In this document: positions 42,666-51,999 of the stretch, piece by piece | Numbering within the stretch: the first letter of the stretch is position 1 | How the letters are laid out: each line of letters begins with the position of its first letter | From: Chitinophagaceae bacterium UBA1930 | GTDB lineage: Bacteria > Bacteroidota > Bacteroidia > Chitinophagales > Chitinophagaceae | Length of the DNA stretch: 64,000 bases | Direction: 5' to 3' | NCBI GenBank assembly: GCA_002337145.1 | Contig: DDFK01000004.1 | Coordinates: 186,001 to 250,000, forward strand | Program-made: the position numbers and the translations under genes | The notes under the pieces: model-generated | The model's database searches: none | Told to the model about the DNA's origin: nothing | What the model saw: the letters and a program-made list of their open reading frames with translations, nothing else

Positions 42666-43013
42666 CTATATATTGAAGTTTAATTGATCGTCCCTGCCTT
42701 CCACTTTAATGCTGCGTATAAAGTTGTCATAGCCCTCTTCATCTTCGTGGTTGCTATACACACCATACGAATCCAGGCTATAGCCAACCAGTCCGTCATT
42801 GGCTTCAATAATGTACAGTATGGAAGAATCTGAAGGGTCGGAGTCTCCTTCAAAACGATAGGTCTTGATGATCTTCAGTTCCTCGGGCTGATAATTTTTC
42901 CCCTTGCTTGCATGGAAACCCTCTTTGGTCCAACGGAATTCATTGTCCATTTTATTCACCCTTAATTTTTCCAATACTGAACTAAGCGTGGTCATTTCTA
43001 TTTGCTGTAACAT
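42666..43013 (-). CDS. Small conserved Bacteroidota protein of unknown function
   Basis: A 115-residue cytoplasmic protein. The sequence LSSVLEKLRVNKMDNEFRWT followed by GFHASKGKNYQPEELKIIKT and DSSILYIIEANDGLVGYSLDSYGVY has the look of a small conserved protein found across the phylum, sometimes labelled phosphoribosylpyrophosphate synthetase without cause. No PRPP-binding motif is present. Start is either 43013 or the ATG at 42995. It has its own terminator. Confidence 0.7.
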   Translation of the reverse strand: MLQQIEMTTLSSVLEKLRVNKMDNEFRWTKEGFHASKGKNYQPEELKIIKTYRFEGDSDPSDSSILYIIEANDGLVGYSLDSYGVYSNHEDEEGYDNFIRSIKVEGRDDQLNFNI

Positions 43014-43341
43014 AATAAGTGGTTTTTGTTGTACTGGCTAATAGTCAAAATGCATACCGCCAATACATGCAGCTTGTTGCCCACACCAACAATAACAAAG
43101 AAAGGTGGTCTTTTACAACCTATACAACGTGTAAATAAAGCTGGGCAAGCTTTTGATGCAAGATGCCCATTGTAAAAACTAAAACAAACATAACATACAG
43201 TTTACATTGTTGCCATTAACAGCAATAGAGGCTTGCGTAAACACGTAGAAAAAAATACCCAACACAATCTGGTGCATGGCAAGTAACACAGCATATATAC
43301 AAGTGGTGTGTTAATTGCAATTGCCTGTCATAAAAACATAC
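43014..43341. other. Divergent intergenic stretch without recognised features
   Basis: About 330 bases upstream of the AsmA-like gene, AT-rich, with no repeat copy and no clear TAnnTTTG box on either strand. A TTG start at 43315 is in frame with the AsmA-like gene but adds only nine residues. Confidence 0.45.
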
Positions 43342-45003
43342 ATGCCAGCTGCCCATAAAAAGAAAAGCATAGTGTACATTTTACTTGCCGTTATTGCTAT
43401 AACCATTGCTGCGGGTGTATTGTACTGGAACCTGAAAAAGAAAACCATTATTAAAGAAAAAGTGCAAACAGCCGTTGTTAAAAAAAGCAACGGGCTGTAT
43501 AATATTGAATACAGCAACCTGCAATTGAATGAAGTAACTGGCAACCTTTCGTTGACAGGCATACAGCTAACGTACGACTCCGCACAATTACAAACTTTAT
43601 TAAAACAGCACCGTGCACCCAATATGGTATTCACCATTAGTGCCGATAGTATTGTGGCCACGGGCGTTAAAACCCCACAGGCTTTACTGGCAAAACAAAT
43701 AATTGGGAGTAAGCTGCAACTGCTGCACCCATTCATTGAACTGCTGTACACCAACGAGGAAAAAGAAACCGTAAAAGATATGCCCGATAAAGAAGTGTAC
43801 AGACAGGTATTGGGGCAGCTTGACCTGATTGCAATAGACACAGTAGAGATTAAGCAGGCCCGTTTAATAACCCGGCATTTGTTCAGTAAGAAGCCTGCGT
43901 TGACCGTTTCGGACATCAATATTGCATTGAACAATATACGCATAGACAGTGCAGCCAATAAAGACACGACAAGGATATTGTTTGCAGAAAATATACATGT
44001 ACAAGCTGATACCATTGCCTGGAAAAGCAAGGATGGTGTGTACCATTTTACCATTGACAGTTTCCGGTTGAACACATTGGATAAGAGTAGCTATATAAAA
44101 ACCCTTGCCATAGAGCCCATATATTCCGAAACGGAATTTATGCAACATGCCCAAGTGCAGAAAGACCGTTTCCATTTTACCATAAACCAGTTGCAGATAA
44201 ATGGGTTGCAACTGCAGCAATTATTGAATGAAAGGTTCGTGGCAGAAAGTATCAGTACCAATAATTCCACTTTTAAAATATACCGCGACTTGAATTTGCC
44301 CCACGACGATAAATCGAGAATGGGAGCATATCCCCAACAGGCATTGATGAAAATGGTATTGCCCATTGACATTAAAAAACTACAACTAACCAATTGCTTT
44401 GTGGAATATAAAGAACGCAATGCAGTTACTAAAATGAGTGGCAAAGTACAGTTTTACCATGTGCATGGCACCATAAGCAATGTAACCAATAGGGTTGGGC
44501 GGATAAAAGCGGACAATAAAATGGTGGTGGATGTGCAGACGGATTTTTTAAACACTGCCCCTTTTGCCGTAAAATGGGTAATGTATTTAATGGACCCCAA
44601 TGGACGGTTTACCGTTAATGGAAACATGGGTGCCTTTAATGCAACAGTACTAAACCAGATAATTGAACCCATGGGGCCCGCAAGGGTTGAAACTGGTAAT
44701 GTAGAGAACCTACGTTTCAATTTGCAGGGCGACAATTATACTATGAAAGGGGCACTTGCCTTAACATACAACCATTTAAAAGTAGCCATGTTAAAGAAAG
44801 ATGAGGATGAAGACAAGCTAAAGAAAAAAGGTCTGGTATCAGCTATCTCCAATTTGTTTATCAAAGATGCCAACCCGCAAAAGGGCAAGCAGCTTAGAAC
44901 GGTACCCATCACGTTTACAAGGGATACCAAACGTTCTGTTTTTAGTTTTATATGGAAGTCCATTTTTTCTGGTGTAAAGGCAAGTGTGGGTATCAAGAAA
45001 TAA
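43342..45003 (+). CDS. AsmA/DUF748-like membrane-anchored protein
   Basis: A 553-residue protein with one N-terminal membrane helix (IVYILLAVIAITIAAGVLYWN) and a long periplasmic part with repeated beta-strand pairs: NIEYSNLQLNEVTGNLSLTG, IDTVEIKQARLITRH, and NCFVEYKERNAVTKMSGKVQ. The C-terminal part shows GRFTVNGNMGAFNATVLNQI and YNHLKVAMLKKD, which resembles the C-terminal domain of AsmA/DUF748 proteins. Such proteins span the periplasm and are linked to phospholipid transfer and outer-membrane homeostasis. That role is inferred from fold-level similarity. Start at ATG 43342. Confidence 0.65.
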   Translation: MPAAHKKKSIVYILLAVIAITIAAGVLYWNLKKKTIIKEKVQTAVVKKSNGLYNIEYSNLQLNEVTGNLSLTGIQLTYDSAQLQTLLKQHRAPNMVFTISADSIVATGVKTPQALLAKQIIGSKLQLLHPFIELLYTNEEKETVKDMPDKEVYRQVLGQLDLIAIDTVEIKQARLITRHLFSKKPALTVSDINIALNNIRIDSAANKDTTRILFAENIHVQADTIAWKSKDGVYHFTIDSFRLNTLDKSSYIKTLAIEPIYSETEFMQHAQVQKDRFHFTINQLQINGLQLQQLLNERFVAESISTNNSTFKIYRDLNLPHDDKSRMGAYPQQALMKMVLPIDIKKLQLTNCFVEYKERNAVTKMSGKVQFYHVHGTISNVTNRVGRIKADNKMVVDVQTDFLNTAPFAVKWVMYLMDPNGRFTVNGNMGAFNATVLNQIIEPMGPARVETGNVENLRFNLQGDNYTMKGALALTYNHLKVAMLKKDEDEDKLKKKGLVSAISNLFIKDANPQKGKQLRTVPITFTRDTKRSVFSFIWKSIFSGVKASVGIKK

Positions 45004-45072
45004 CAGGTATAGCCTTGGCTATTGTATTGCAAACAGCCAGGGCCATTGCCTTTATTGGATTTAAAGGGTATG

Positions 45073-45948
45073 CTACAATACATTCCTGGGGCAGCCGATA
45101 CCGCCCTTGTTCAAAAACTGTAAGCCAACATTCAGTTTAATTAATCCGAAATAATAATAGTCCTTGTTGTTGGAATTGCCCCTGATTGTTCCTGCGGGAG
45201 GATAAGTGGCATCGCTTTTAATTTCGTTGCCCCTATAGGCCAATGCGGCAGATACAGAGTTATAAGCCTGCAAGGTGGCATAGTCTGCATAAGTGCCACT
45301 TACATCGTCTATATAATCGGTAAAGGTTTTCCTGAACCCTGTTTCAAAACTCACCCCAATAATATCCGTAAGCTTCATGCGTATGCCCGCACCAAACGGA
45401 ATGGAAATATGTTTGGTACTGTACGGCTTCTTATCGGGATACTGTGGTAAACCCTGCCCCTCGGTGGAGAGTCCGGCCAGGTAATACTTTGTGCCATTGG
45501 CATCGTAAGTATAAGGGCTTGCCTTAAAATAAGCAATGCCCGCATACACATAAGGCGTTATTCTTTGTTGGTCTATATCAAACAGGTCGTATTGAAGTGT
45601 AAGGGCGGTTTCAAAAAGGTTTGCCTTAAAATTCAGGTTCCTTGCTTGCAAGGCAGCATTGGTATTCTGCTTATCATCCGCACCGATTTTTGCAAACAGG
45701 TACTCGCCCCGCAAATGCAGGCGGTTACTCAATGCATAGCTTAAACCAATACCTGTAGCCAGTCCGGCTTCTTTAAGTGTCAGCTTTCTTTGCTGTAGGT
45801 CGCCGCCATAATTGGCTATGCCAAGCGATAGGTTTACGGATGTACGTTCCAGTAATTTCTGTGTAAAGGTTTGGGCGTTTACGGATGCAGCCATTAAAAG
45901 AAGGCTAAACAGCAATACTGCTGCATGAGGTTTGTTGGTGTGTAGCAT
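45073..45948 (-). CDS. DUF6089-type outer-membrane beta-barrel protein
   Basis: A 291-residue protein with a signal peptide (AVLLFSLLLMAASVNAQ) and eight-strand-like barrel sequence: VNLSLGIANYGGDLQQ, LSYALSNRLHLRGEYLFA, TPYVYAGIAYFKASPYTYD, SIPFGAGIRMKLTDIIGVSFE, and a final YYYFGLIKLNVGLQF. This matches the DUF6089 family of Bacteroidota OmpA-like barrels without a peptidoglycan domain. The C-terminal extension NKGGIGCPRNVL is unusual. The gene is convergent with the AsmA-like gene; an imperfect GCCTTGGCT/AGCCAGGGC pair lies between them. Confidence 0.82.
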   Translation of the reverse strand: MLHTNKPHAAVLLFSLLLMAASVNAQTFTQKLLERTSVNLSLGIANYGGDLQQRKLTLKEAGLATGIGLSYALSNRLHLRGEYLFAKIGADDKQNTNAALQARNLNFKANLFETALTLQYDLFDIDQQRITPYVYAGIAYFKASPYTYDANGTKYYLAGLSTEGQGLPQYPDKKPYSTKHISIPFGAGIRMKLTDIIGVSFETGFRKTFTDYIDDVSGTYADYATLQAYNSVSAALAYRGNEIKSDATYPPAGTIRGNSNNKDYYYFGLIKLNVGLQFLNKGGIGCPRNVL

Positions 45949-46094
45949 GGGATAAAAATTTAGCGTACACCTGTTTCATTGTCGGGATATTTAAGTAGAT
46001 GGGATAATTGGCTTGCACTACCAAATTAATCAGCAACCACTTCAATAAATGACAAAGCCTTGTTAAATGACATTTACCAGACAAGGCATTGCTA

Positions 46095-46131
46095 CAAATA
46101 AAAATCCGCAGCTTTTATAAACTGCGGATTT
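46095..46131 (-). terminator. Terminator between the DUF3078 and DUF6089 genes
   Basis: AAATCCGCAG / CTGCGGATTT, a 10-bp stem with a 10-base loop at 46102-46131, followed on the minus strand by TTTATTTG. It should end transcription from the DUF3078 gene at 46258-47190. Confidence 0.65.
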
Positions 46132-46199
46132 GATTATGGTAAAGTATGTAGGTAAATAAAGTTTGTAAAGTAAGCTACTGATATATTATGCAGTACCAT

Positions 46200-46251
46200 C
46201 TGCGAAGCAGACAATCAGTGGGTATCCGTTCAACCTATACCATCCGTGTGC
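46200..46251 (+). repeat. Dispersed CTGC-N3-GCAG repeat, single copy
   Basis: CTGCGAAGCAG, ACAATCAGTGGG, ATCCGTTCAACC, CATCCGTGTGC in the order of the family. It sits seven bases past the stop of a minus-strand gene and upstream of its terminator, so it is transcribed in the 3' untranslated part. Confidence 0.8.
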
Positions 46252-46257
46252 AAAAAA

Positions 46258-47190
46258 TTATAGCTTCACTAGTAAACCCGCACCCACCATTGATTTCAGC
46301 TGTAACCTTGGAGCATCTTTGTTTACGCCAAACAGTTTCACATTATCGTCATAAATCAGGTCAAGGCTCCAAGTGGCAGACAATGCTTTTGATATCTTAA
46401 CCGCAAAAAGGTTATTCATATTGACGGCTATGTTTTGCGGTTTGTCCAGATAGTCAGAAAACAGGTCAAGCCTGCCCGTATAGGTAAGGTTCTGGTTTAT
46501 ATTGGCTGCATAGGTAATGTTGGAAAAAGCACCCAACTGGAATTTGCTTTTCTTGCCCGGGTCAACGCCATAAAGCCCTTGGGCCGAAAGGCTATCATTG
46601 TTAACAATGGTAACCCTTGCAGTAAGTGGCGAAAAGAAAATGGACAGGCCCTTTACTGGCTTCCAGTCAAGACCCACACCCAGCAATACATAGGCAGGTG
46701 ACAAAAAGGTGGAAGAGAATGTTTTGGTAGTTGCCGTTGGATAAGTATAGCCATCAAACAACTGTGTACGGAAGTTGAACAACGTACTCAGGTTCAGCTT
46801 CGGGTGCAGCTCATAACCGTACTTCGATAAAAAGTCAAGCCTGTCATCGTTTTTCCTGCTGCCCAAACTGGTGGTGTTTACATAGCCCAGGTTAAAGGCA
46901 ATGGTATTGTCCCAGCTATGTTTCCCTTTTTTATAGAAGGCATAGCCATTTACTGCCATGTTCAAAGCCAACGAAAAATCGTCGCCACCGGCAGCCCAGT
47001 TACTCAATGCTGCCTGCGAAACGTTCAGTCCAAATATGCCCCCTTTCTTCCATGTCTTAGTAGCGGTATCGCTAGCGTCTTTTTGTATGGTCTTGCCCTT
47101 TACTTCTGTCTGCAGGCCCTTGGTCTTATTCTCCTGTGCATTGGCCAGCGTGCATGCAAATAAAATAATAACGAGTGCAATTTTTTTCAT
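46258..47190 (-). CDS. DUF3078 outer-membrane protein (copy 1)
   Basis: A 310-residue protein. Signal peptide at the ATG 47190 (MKKIALVIILFACTLANAQ). The DUF3078 signature is WKKGGIFGLNVSQAALSNWAAGG, then DFSLALNMAVNGYAFY and HSWDNTIAFNLGYVNT; the rest alternates as barrel strands and ends DAPRLQLKSMVGAGLLVKL. The family is confined to Bacteroidota and unassigned. A second copy lies at 56972-57922. The longer frame from 47292 is ruled out by the signal peptide position. Confidence 0.9.
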   Translation of the reverse strand: MKKIALVIILFACTLANAQENKTKGLQTEVKGKTIQKDASDTATKTWKKGGIFGLNVSQAALSNWAAGGDDFSLALNMAVNGYAFYKKGKHSWDNTIAFNLGYVNTTSLGSRKNDDRLDFLSKYGYELHPKLNLSTLFNFRTQLFDGYTYPTATTKTFSSTFLSPAYVLLGVGLDWKPVKGLSIFFSPLTARVTIVNNDSLSAQGLYGVDPGKKSKFQLGAFSNITYAANINQNLTYTGRLDLFSDYLDKPQNIAVNMNNLFAVKISKALSATWSLDLIYDDNVKLFGVNKDAPRLQLKSMVGAGLLVKL

Positions 47191-47316
47191 AAACAAATAA
47201 ATAGGTGAATAATAATGGGTGCAATATACATTGCATTTTAGTAAGATACTTGGCAGCATGCTTGCTTGTTGTAAACAGGTGGCCCATGCCATGCGTAATT
47301 GTGTTACTATTGTTAT

Positions 47317-49833
47317 ATGCTGTTAAAAACCAAGGGATACAAAATAGTGAATGACTGGTTGCTGCAGAAAGGGTACAATGCTTTTGCCTTTCAGCAGCAA
47401 ACATGGCAGCATATTGCACAAGGCAAAAGTGGGTTGGTAAACGCACCTACAGGTTATGGCAAAACCTTTTCGGTGTTTTTGGGAAGCCTGATACAGTTTA
47501 TAAACGAACATCCCAACAATTACCAGACGGCCAGTAGCAACGGTTTGCAACTATTATGGATAACGCCATTAAGGGCATTGGCAAAAGATATTGGACGTGC
47601 CATGGAAGAAGTGGTAGCGGAACTGGGCATGTGCTGGAGGGTGGCCATACGCAATGGCGATACGGATACCAGCGAACGGCAAAGGCAGAAACGCAACATG
47701 CCTGAGGTATTGATTATAACACCTGAAAGCCTACACCTGTTACTGGCACAAAAAGACCATGCGGCAATATTCAAAACATTACGCATTGTTGCGGTGGATG
47801 AATGGCACGAACTGCTGGGCAGCAAACGTGGCGTACAGGTAGAACTGGCAATAAGCAGGCTGTTAGCAAATTGCAAATTGCAAATTCCAGATGCCACTGA
47901 TGCATTCATCCATCAACAATCAACAATCCAACATCAACAATTGCTTTCTGTTTGGGGTATATCGGCAACCATTGGCAACCTCGAAGAAGCAAAGCAGGTA
48001 TTGCTCAGCTCTTTAGGCACGGAAGGCGAAACAGTAAAAGCCAGTCTTGACAAAAAGATTGACGTGGTTTCCATCATTCCGAATGAAATAGAGAACTATC
48101 CCTGGGCCGGGCATCTGGGCATCAAACTGGCCAAGGAAATAGTACCGATTATAGAAGCAAGTACCACCACGCTCATCTTCATCAATACAAGAGGTATGAG
48201 TGAACGTTGGTACCAGACATTACTGGATGTGGCCCCGCAACTGGCAGGTGCCATAGCATTGCATCATGGAAGCATTGAGCAGGAGCTAAGGCTTTGGGTA
48301 GAAGATGCATTGCATACGCAGAAATTGAAAGCAGTAGTATGTACGGCAAGCCTTGACTTGGGGGTTGATTTCCGTCCTGTTGATACGGTGATACAGGTTG
48401 GGTCGCCCAAGGGCGTAGCCAGGTTCCTGCAGCGTGCAGGCCGTAGTGGCCACCGCCCGGGTGAAGTGAGCAGGATCTATTTTTTGCCAACACATTCACT
48501 GGAACTGCTGGAAGCTGCCGCATTGAAACAGGCCATTCAAGAAGGGGTAATTGAGAGCAAGCCGCCCATGATACTATGCTTTGATGTGCTGATCCAATAC
48601 CTATGCACATTGGCCGTTGGCGATGGCTTTAAGGCCGATGAGACCTATCAGGAAATCAAAAGCACGTTTTGCTTTGCCGATATAAAAGAAGAAGAATGGC
48701 TACAGGCCTTGCAGCACATAACACAGGGTGGTACTGCCTTGCGTGAATACGATGAGTATCGGAAAGTGGAGATTGAAAACGGCATCTATCGGATAAAGAA
48801 CCGCCGCATAGCCATGCGTCACCGTATGCATATTGGCACCATTGTAAGCGATGCCATGATGAAAGTGAAGTTCTTAAGTGGAGGCTATATCGGTGTGATT
48901 GAAGAATGGTTCATCAGCAGGCTGGAGCCTGGCGACGTATTTACATTGGCAGGCAAGAATGTGGAACTGGTAATGGTAAAGGACATGACTGCATTGGTAC
49001 GCAAGTCGTCTTCCAAAAAAACAATCGTGCCCAGTTGGATGGGCGGACGCATGAGCCTTACTGCCAACCTTGGCCATATACTTAGGCAAACATTCAATAA
49101 GGCCCTGCACGATGAAAAAGAAATTGAACTGGCAAGCCTGCACCATTTGTTTGAACTGCAGAAATACCTATCGCATATTCCCCATGACAATGAAGTGCTG
49201 ATTGAGCAACTGGAAAGCAAGGATGGCTTCCATTTATTGGTGTACCCCTTTGAAGGCAGGCAGGTGCACGAAGCCATGAGTGCAATACTGGCCTACCGTA
49301 TAGGATTGCTGGTACCCATGACGTTTTCCATTGCCATGAACGATTACGGCTTTGAACTGCTGAGCGATATGCCGATACCTGTGGACGATAGCAATGTGCA
49401 GCAACTGTTTGCTTTGGACAACCTGCTGGCCGACATACAAAAAAGTGTGAACAGTACTGAAATGGCCAAACGCAAATTCCGTGATATAGCCGTTATTGGT
49501 GGCCTTATATTCCAGGGCAGGCCGGGCGAAAAACAAAAGGCAAGGCACTTGCAATCATCTGCCTCTTTACTGTTCAATGTGTTTGAAGAGTACGACCCCA
49601 ACAATATGCTGCTAAGGCAGGCCTACCACGAAGTAATGGAACAGCAGATGGAAGAAGCCAGGCTGCGTGCTGCCTTTCAGCGTATGTACACCAGCCGCAT
49701 CGTACTTACTTTTCCACAGCAACTAACGCCACTTTCCTTTCCGATTATTGTAGACGGATTGAGCCGCAACAACCTTTCTACCGAAAAAATAGAAGACAGG
49801 GTAAAACGTATGCAACAGATGTTGGAAAAATGA
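47317..49833 (+). CDS. Ligase-associated DNA damage response DEXH-box helicase (Lhr-like)
   Basis: An 838-residue superfamily 2 helicase. Motif I is VNAPTGYGKTFSVFLGS, motif II VDEWHELLGSKRG (DEWH for DEAH), motif III SATIGN, then CTASLDLGVDF and VIQVGSPKGVARFLQRAGRSGH for motifs V and VI. The C-terminal half matches the Lhr-type winged-helix and DUF4910-like region. This family is normally encoded with an ATP-dependent ligase, an exonuclease and PdeM in a DNA-damage-response cassette. Here PdeM is 600 bp downstream, with a heme-binding gene between. Start at ATG 47317, not the upstream TTG. Confidence 0.9.
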   Translation: MLLKTKGYKIVNDWLLQKGYNAFAFQQQTWQHIAQGKSGLVNAPTGYGKTFSVFLGSLIQFINEHPNNYQTASSNGLQLLWITPLRALAKDIGRAMEEVVAELGMCWRVAIRNGDTDTSERQRQKRNMPEVLIITPESLHLLLAQKDHAAIFKTLRIVAVDEWHELLGSKRGVQVELAISRLLANCKLQIPDATDAFIHQQSTIQHQQLLSVWGISATIGNLEEAKQVLLSSLGTEGETVKASLDKKIDVVSIIPNEIENYPWAGHLGIKLAKEIVPIIEASTTTLIFINTRGMSERWYQTLLDVAPQLAGAIALHHGSIEQELRLWVEDALHTQKLKAVVCTASLDLGVDFRPVDTVIQVGSPKGVARFLQRAGRSGHRPGEVSRIYFLPTHSLELLEAAALKQAIQEGVIESKPPMILCFDVLIQYLCTLAVGDGFKADETYQEIKSTFCFADIKEEEWLQALQHITQGGTALREYDEYRKVEIENGIYRIKNRRIAMRHRMHIGTIVSDAMMKVKFLSGGYIGVIEEWFISRLEPGDVFTLAGKNVELVMVKDMTALVRKSSSKKTIVPSWMGGRMSLTANLGHILRQTFNKALHDEKEIELASLHHLFELQKYLSHIPHDNEVLIEQLESKDGFHLLVYPFEGRQVHEAMSAILAYRIGLLVPMTFSIAMNDYGFELLSDMPIPVDDSNVQQLFALDNLLADIQKSVNSTEMAKRKFRDIAVIGGLIFQGRPGEKQKARHLQSSASLLFNVFEEYDPNNMLLRQAYHEVMEQQMEEARLRAAFQRMYTSRIVLTFPQQLTPLSFPIIVDGLSRNNLSTEKIEDRVKRMQQMLEK

Positions 49834-49870
49834 TTTTTGGCCGATATGTCTTTTTCCCGAAATTTAGCCT

Positions 49871-50392
49871 ATGGTTAAAAAATTTTTTTACGGGTTGCTG
49901 GTTGTATTTGCATTGATACAATTGTTTCAGCCTGATAGAAATACTTCATCTGAAAATCTGCGGACAGACTTGGGTAACCATTACAAGATTCCCGATACTG
50001 TTGAAAGCCTACTGAACACGATTTGTTACGACTGCCATAGCAACAATACGGATTACCCTTGGTTCATTAATGTGCAGCCCGTTGGCTGGTACATGCAAAG
50101 CAAGGTAGATCGGGGTAAGAAGCACCTTAACTTCTCCGAATTTGGTAACCTTACCAAAGAAAAAGCCATCAGGAAGCTGAATGAAATTGACGATGTGATG
50201 AAGACCAACCGCATGCCGTTGAAAGCCTATAAATGGTACAACCCTAAAGCAGACCTGAGTGAGCAGCAACGCCAGGCCATTTCTAGCTGGGCAATCAACC
50301 TTCGTGACATAATACAGAAAGACAGCCTGAATGCGGTAAACCCCGATTCGTTGGGTACAACAGTGCCGCCACCCGTAACATCTACTCCCTGA
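49871..50392 (+). CDS. Heme-binding domain protein (Haem_bd), membrane-anchored c-type cytochrome-like
   Basis: A 173-residue protein with an N-terminal membrane anchor (FFYGLLVVFALIQLF). The heme site ICYDCHSNNTDYPWF has CxxCH at about residues 54-58, followed by YMQSKVDRGKKHLNFSEF and MPLKAYKWYNPKADLSEQQRQ, typical of the Haem_bd family. It acts in the periplasm in electron transfer or redox sensing. It lies between the helicase and PdeM genes without other linkage to DNA repair. Confidence 0.88.
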   Translation: MVKKFFYGLLVVFALIQLFQPDRNTSSENLRTDLGNHYKIPDTVESLLNTICYDCHSNNTDYPWFINVQPVGWYMQSKVDRGKKHLNFSEFGNLTKEKAIRKLNEIDDVMKTNRMPLKAYKWYNPKADLSEQQRQAISSWAINLRDIIQKDSLNAVNPDSLGTTVPPPVTSTP

Positions 50393-50432
50393 TTATACTT
50401 ACACTAATGGCTGCTGCAATTATATTTGCCCC

Positions 50433-51083
50433 ATGCAGCAGGTTCCATATTATTTACACAACAATCAGTTTTGGTTAACAACCAATCGCTGCATGTATTG
50501 GCAACAGCAGAATGCTATTATTGTATCTGACCTGCATTTTGGTAAAACAGGGCATTTCAGGAAGCATGGTATTGCTGTGCCGCAGGATATTTTCAAGGAA
50601 GACATACAGCGGTTGGTAACCATCATCTCGCATTACAAACCGCAGCAGTTGCTGGTAGTGGGCGACCTTTTCCATAGCCATGCCAACAAAGAGATGGAAT
50701 TGTTCAGCAAGTGGCGGCATGATTTTTCGCAACTGCATTTCCATTTGATAAAAGGCAACCACGATATATTGGAAGATAGCTGGTACCTGCAAAACAAAAT
50801 AACAGTGCATCATGAATGTTTGATGCTGGATCAATTTTGCTTTGTGCATGACCCGAACGAGGCTGTTGCTACCAATGGCAGGTATGTTTTTTCCGGGCAT
50901 ATACACCCGGGCGTAACGGTAAACGGTGCCGGTAAGCAAAGCCTGCGTTTTCCCTGTTTCTACTTTGGCGAAACCTATGCGGTATTGCCTGCATTTAGCC
51001 GCTTTACGGGCATGGTTTCCATGAAGCTGAAAAAAACTGACAAGGTATTTGCAATTGTAAACGAATCCATCATTGAGATATAA
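50433..51083 (+). CDS. pdeM: Ligase-associated endonuclease PdeM (calcineurin-like metallophosphoesterase)
   Basis: A 216-residue metallophosphoesterase. The metal ligands are in VSDLHFGKTGHFRKHG, LVVGDLFHSHANKEM, LIKGNHDI and VFSGHIHPGV, the full five-motif set. The start is MQQVPYYLHNNQFWL followed by RCMYWQQQNAIIVSDLH, as in PdeM proteins of the ligase-associated DNA damage response. It would cut DNA together with the helicase. A TATATTTG box ends four bases before the ATG, so the message may be leaderless. The gene ends one base into the next start. Confidence 0.88.
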   Translation: MQQVPYYLHNNQFWLTTNRCMYWQQQNAIIVSDLHFGKTGHFRKHGIAVPQDIFKEDIQRLVTIISHYKPQQLLVVGDLFHSHANKEMELFSKWRHDFSQLHFHLIKGNHDILEDSWYLQNKITVHHECLMLDQFCFVHDPNEAVATNGRYVFSGHIHPGVTVNGAGKQSLRFPCFYFGETYAVLPAFSRFTGMVSMKLKKTDKVFAIVNESIIEI

Positions 51084-51985
51084 TGGTCAAGATTGCCCAC
51101 CATGCCATCTATGCCCACCCTTTGCCCGAAGGCCACCGCTTTCCTATGTTGAAATATGAACTGATTCCCGAACAGTTGCTGTACGAGGGAAGTATTACCG
51201 AGGCAAATATTTTTGCACCATCTGTTTGTGATGCAGCCACTGTTTTATGGACACATGATTCGGTGTATTATGATAAGCTGGTGCAGCAAACGCTCTCTGC
51301 ATCGGAGCAACGAAAGATTGGCTTCCCTCAATCGCCCCAACTTACGCAGCGTGAATTGATGATAGCACAGGGCACCATAGACTGCTGCCATTATGCATTG
51401 CAGTATGGGGCTGCGTTGAATGTGGCAGGCGGAACGCATCATGCGTTTGCTGATAGGGGAGAAGGCTTTTGCCTGTTGAACGATATGGCCATTGCTGCCA
51501 ATTATTTATTGAAGAAAAAAATGGCAACCCGCATATTGATCATTGACCTGGATGTGCACCAGGGCAATGGTACCGCAAAGCTGTTTGAAGATGAGCCCAA
51601 TGTATTTACCTTCTCCATGCACGGCGAGCACAATTACCCTTTTCATAAAGAGCGGAGCAGTTTGGATATTCCGTTGAAAGATAGTATGGACGACGCTGTT
51701 TACCTGGGCATATTACAGGAAACATTGCCTAGGCTTATTGCAACGGTGCAGCCTGATTTTGCTTTCTATTTATCTGGTGTGGACATTTTGGATACTGATA
51801 AGTTCGGTAAGCTAAAAGTGTCCATCAATGGTTGCAGACAAAGGGATGAAATGGTATTTATGCAGTTGAAACGGAACAATATTCCTGTTGCAGTGGCAAT
51901 GGGTGGCGGCTACTCCGCAGATGTAAGGATTATTGTGGATGCCCATTGCAACACATTCAGGGCTGCAATAGATATGTTTGGTTAA
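51083..51985 (+). CDS. Histone deacetylase family protein (acetoin utilisation/AcuC-like)
   Basis: A 300-residue arginase/deacetylase-fold hydrolase. Zn and catalytic motifs: GGTHHAFADRGEGFCLLND (tandem His), ILIIDLDVHQGNGTAKLF (Asp, His ligands), YLSGVDILDTDKFGKL (Asp ligand) and the final GGGYS. The family deacetylates acetyl-lysine or small acetylated amines; in bacteria it often acts on polyamines or acetyl-CoA synthetase. The start overlaps the pdeM stop by one base, so the two are translationally coupled. Confidence 0.9.
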   Translation: MVKIAHHAIYAHPLPEGHRFPMLKYELIPEQLLYEGSITEANIFAPSVCDAATVLWTHDSVYYDKLVQQTLSASEQRKIGFPQSPQLTQRELMIAQGTIDCCHYALQYGAALNVAGGTHHAFADRGEGFCLLNDMAIAANYLLKKKMATRILIIDLDVHQGNGTAKLFEDEPNVFTFSMHGEHNYPFHKERSSLDIPLKDSMDDAVYLGILQETLPRLIATVQPDFAFYLSGVDILDTDKFGKLKVSINGCRQRDEMVFMQLKRNNIPVAVAMGGGYSADVRIIVDAHCNTFRAAIDMFG

Positions 51986-51999
51986 TGCTTGTAAAGCAA

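Noticed and set aside
43311..44075. Minus-strand frame of 254 residues, Cys/Ser-rich
   Set aside because: Antisense of the AsmA-like gene; no domain, and composition typical of a shadow frame.
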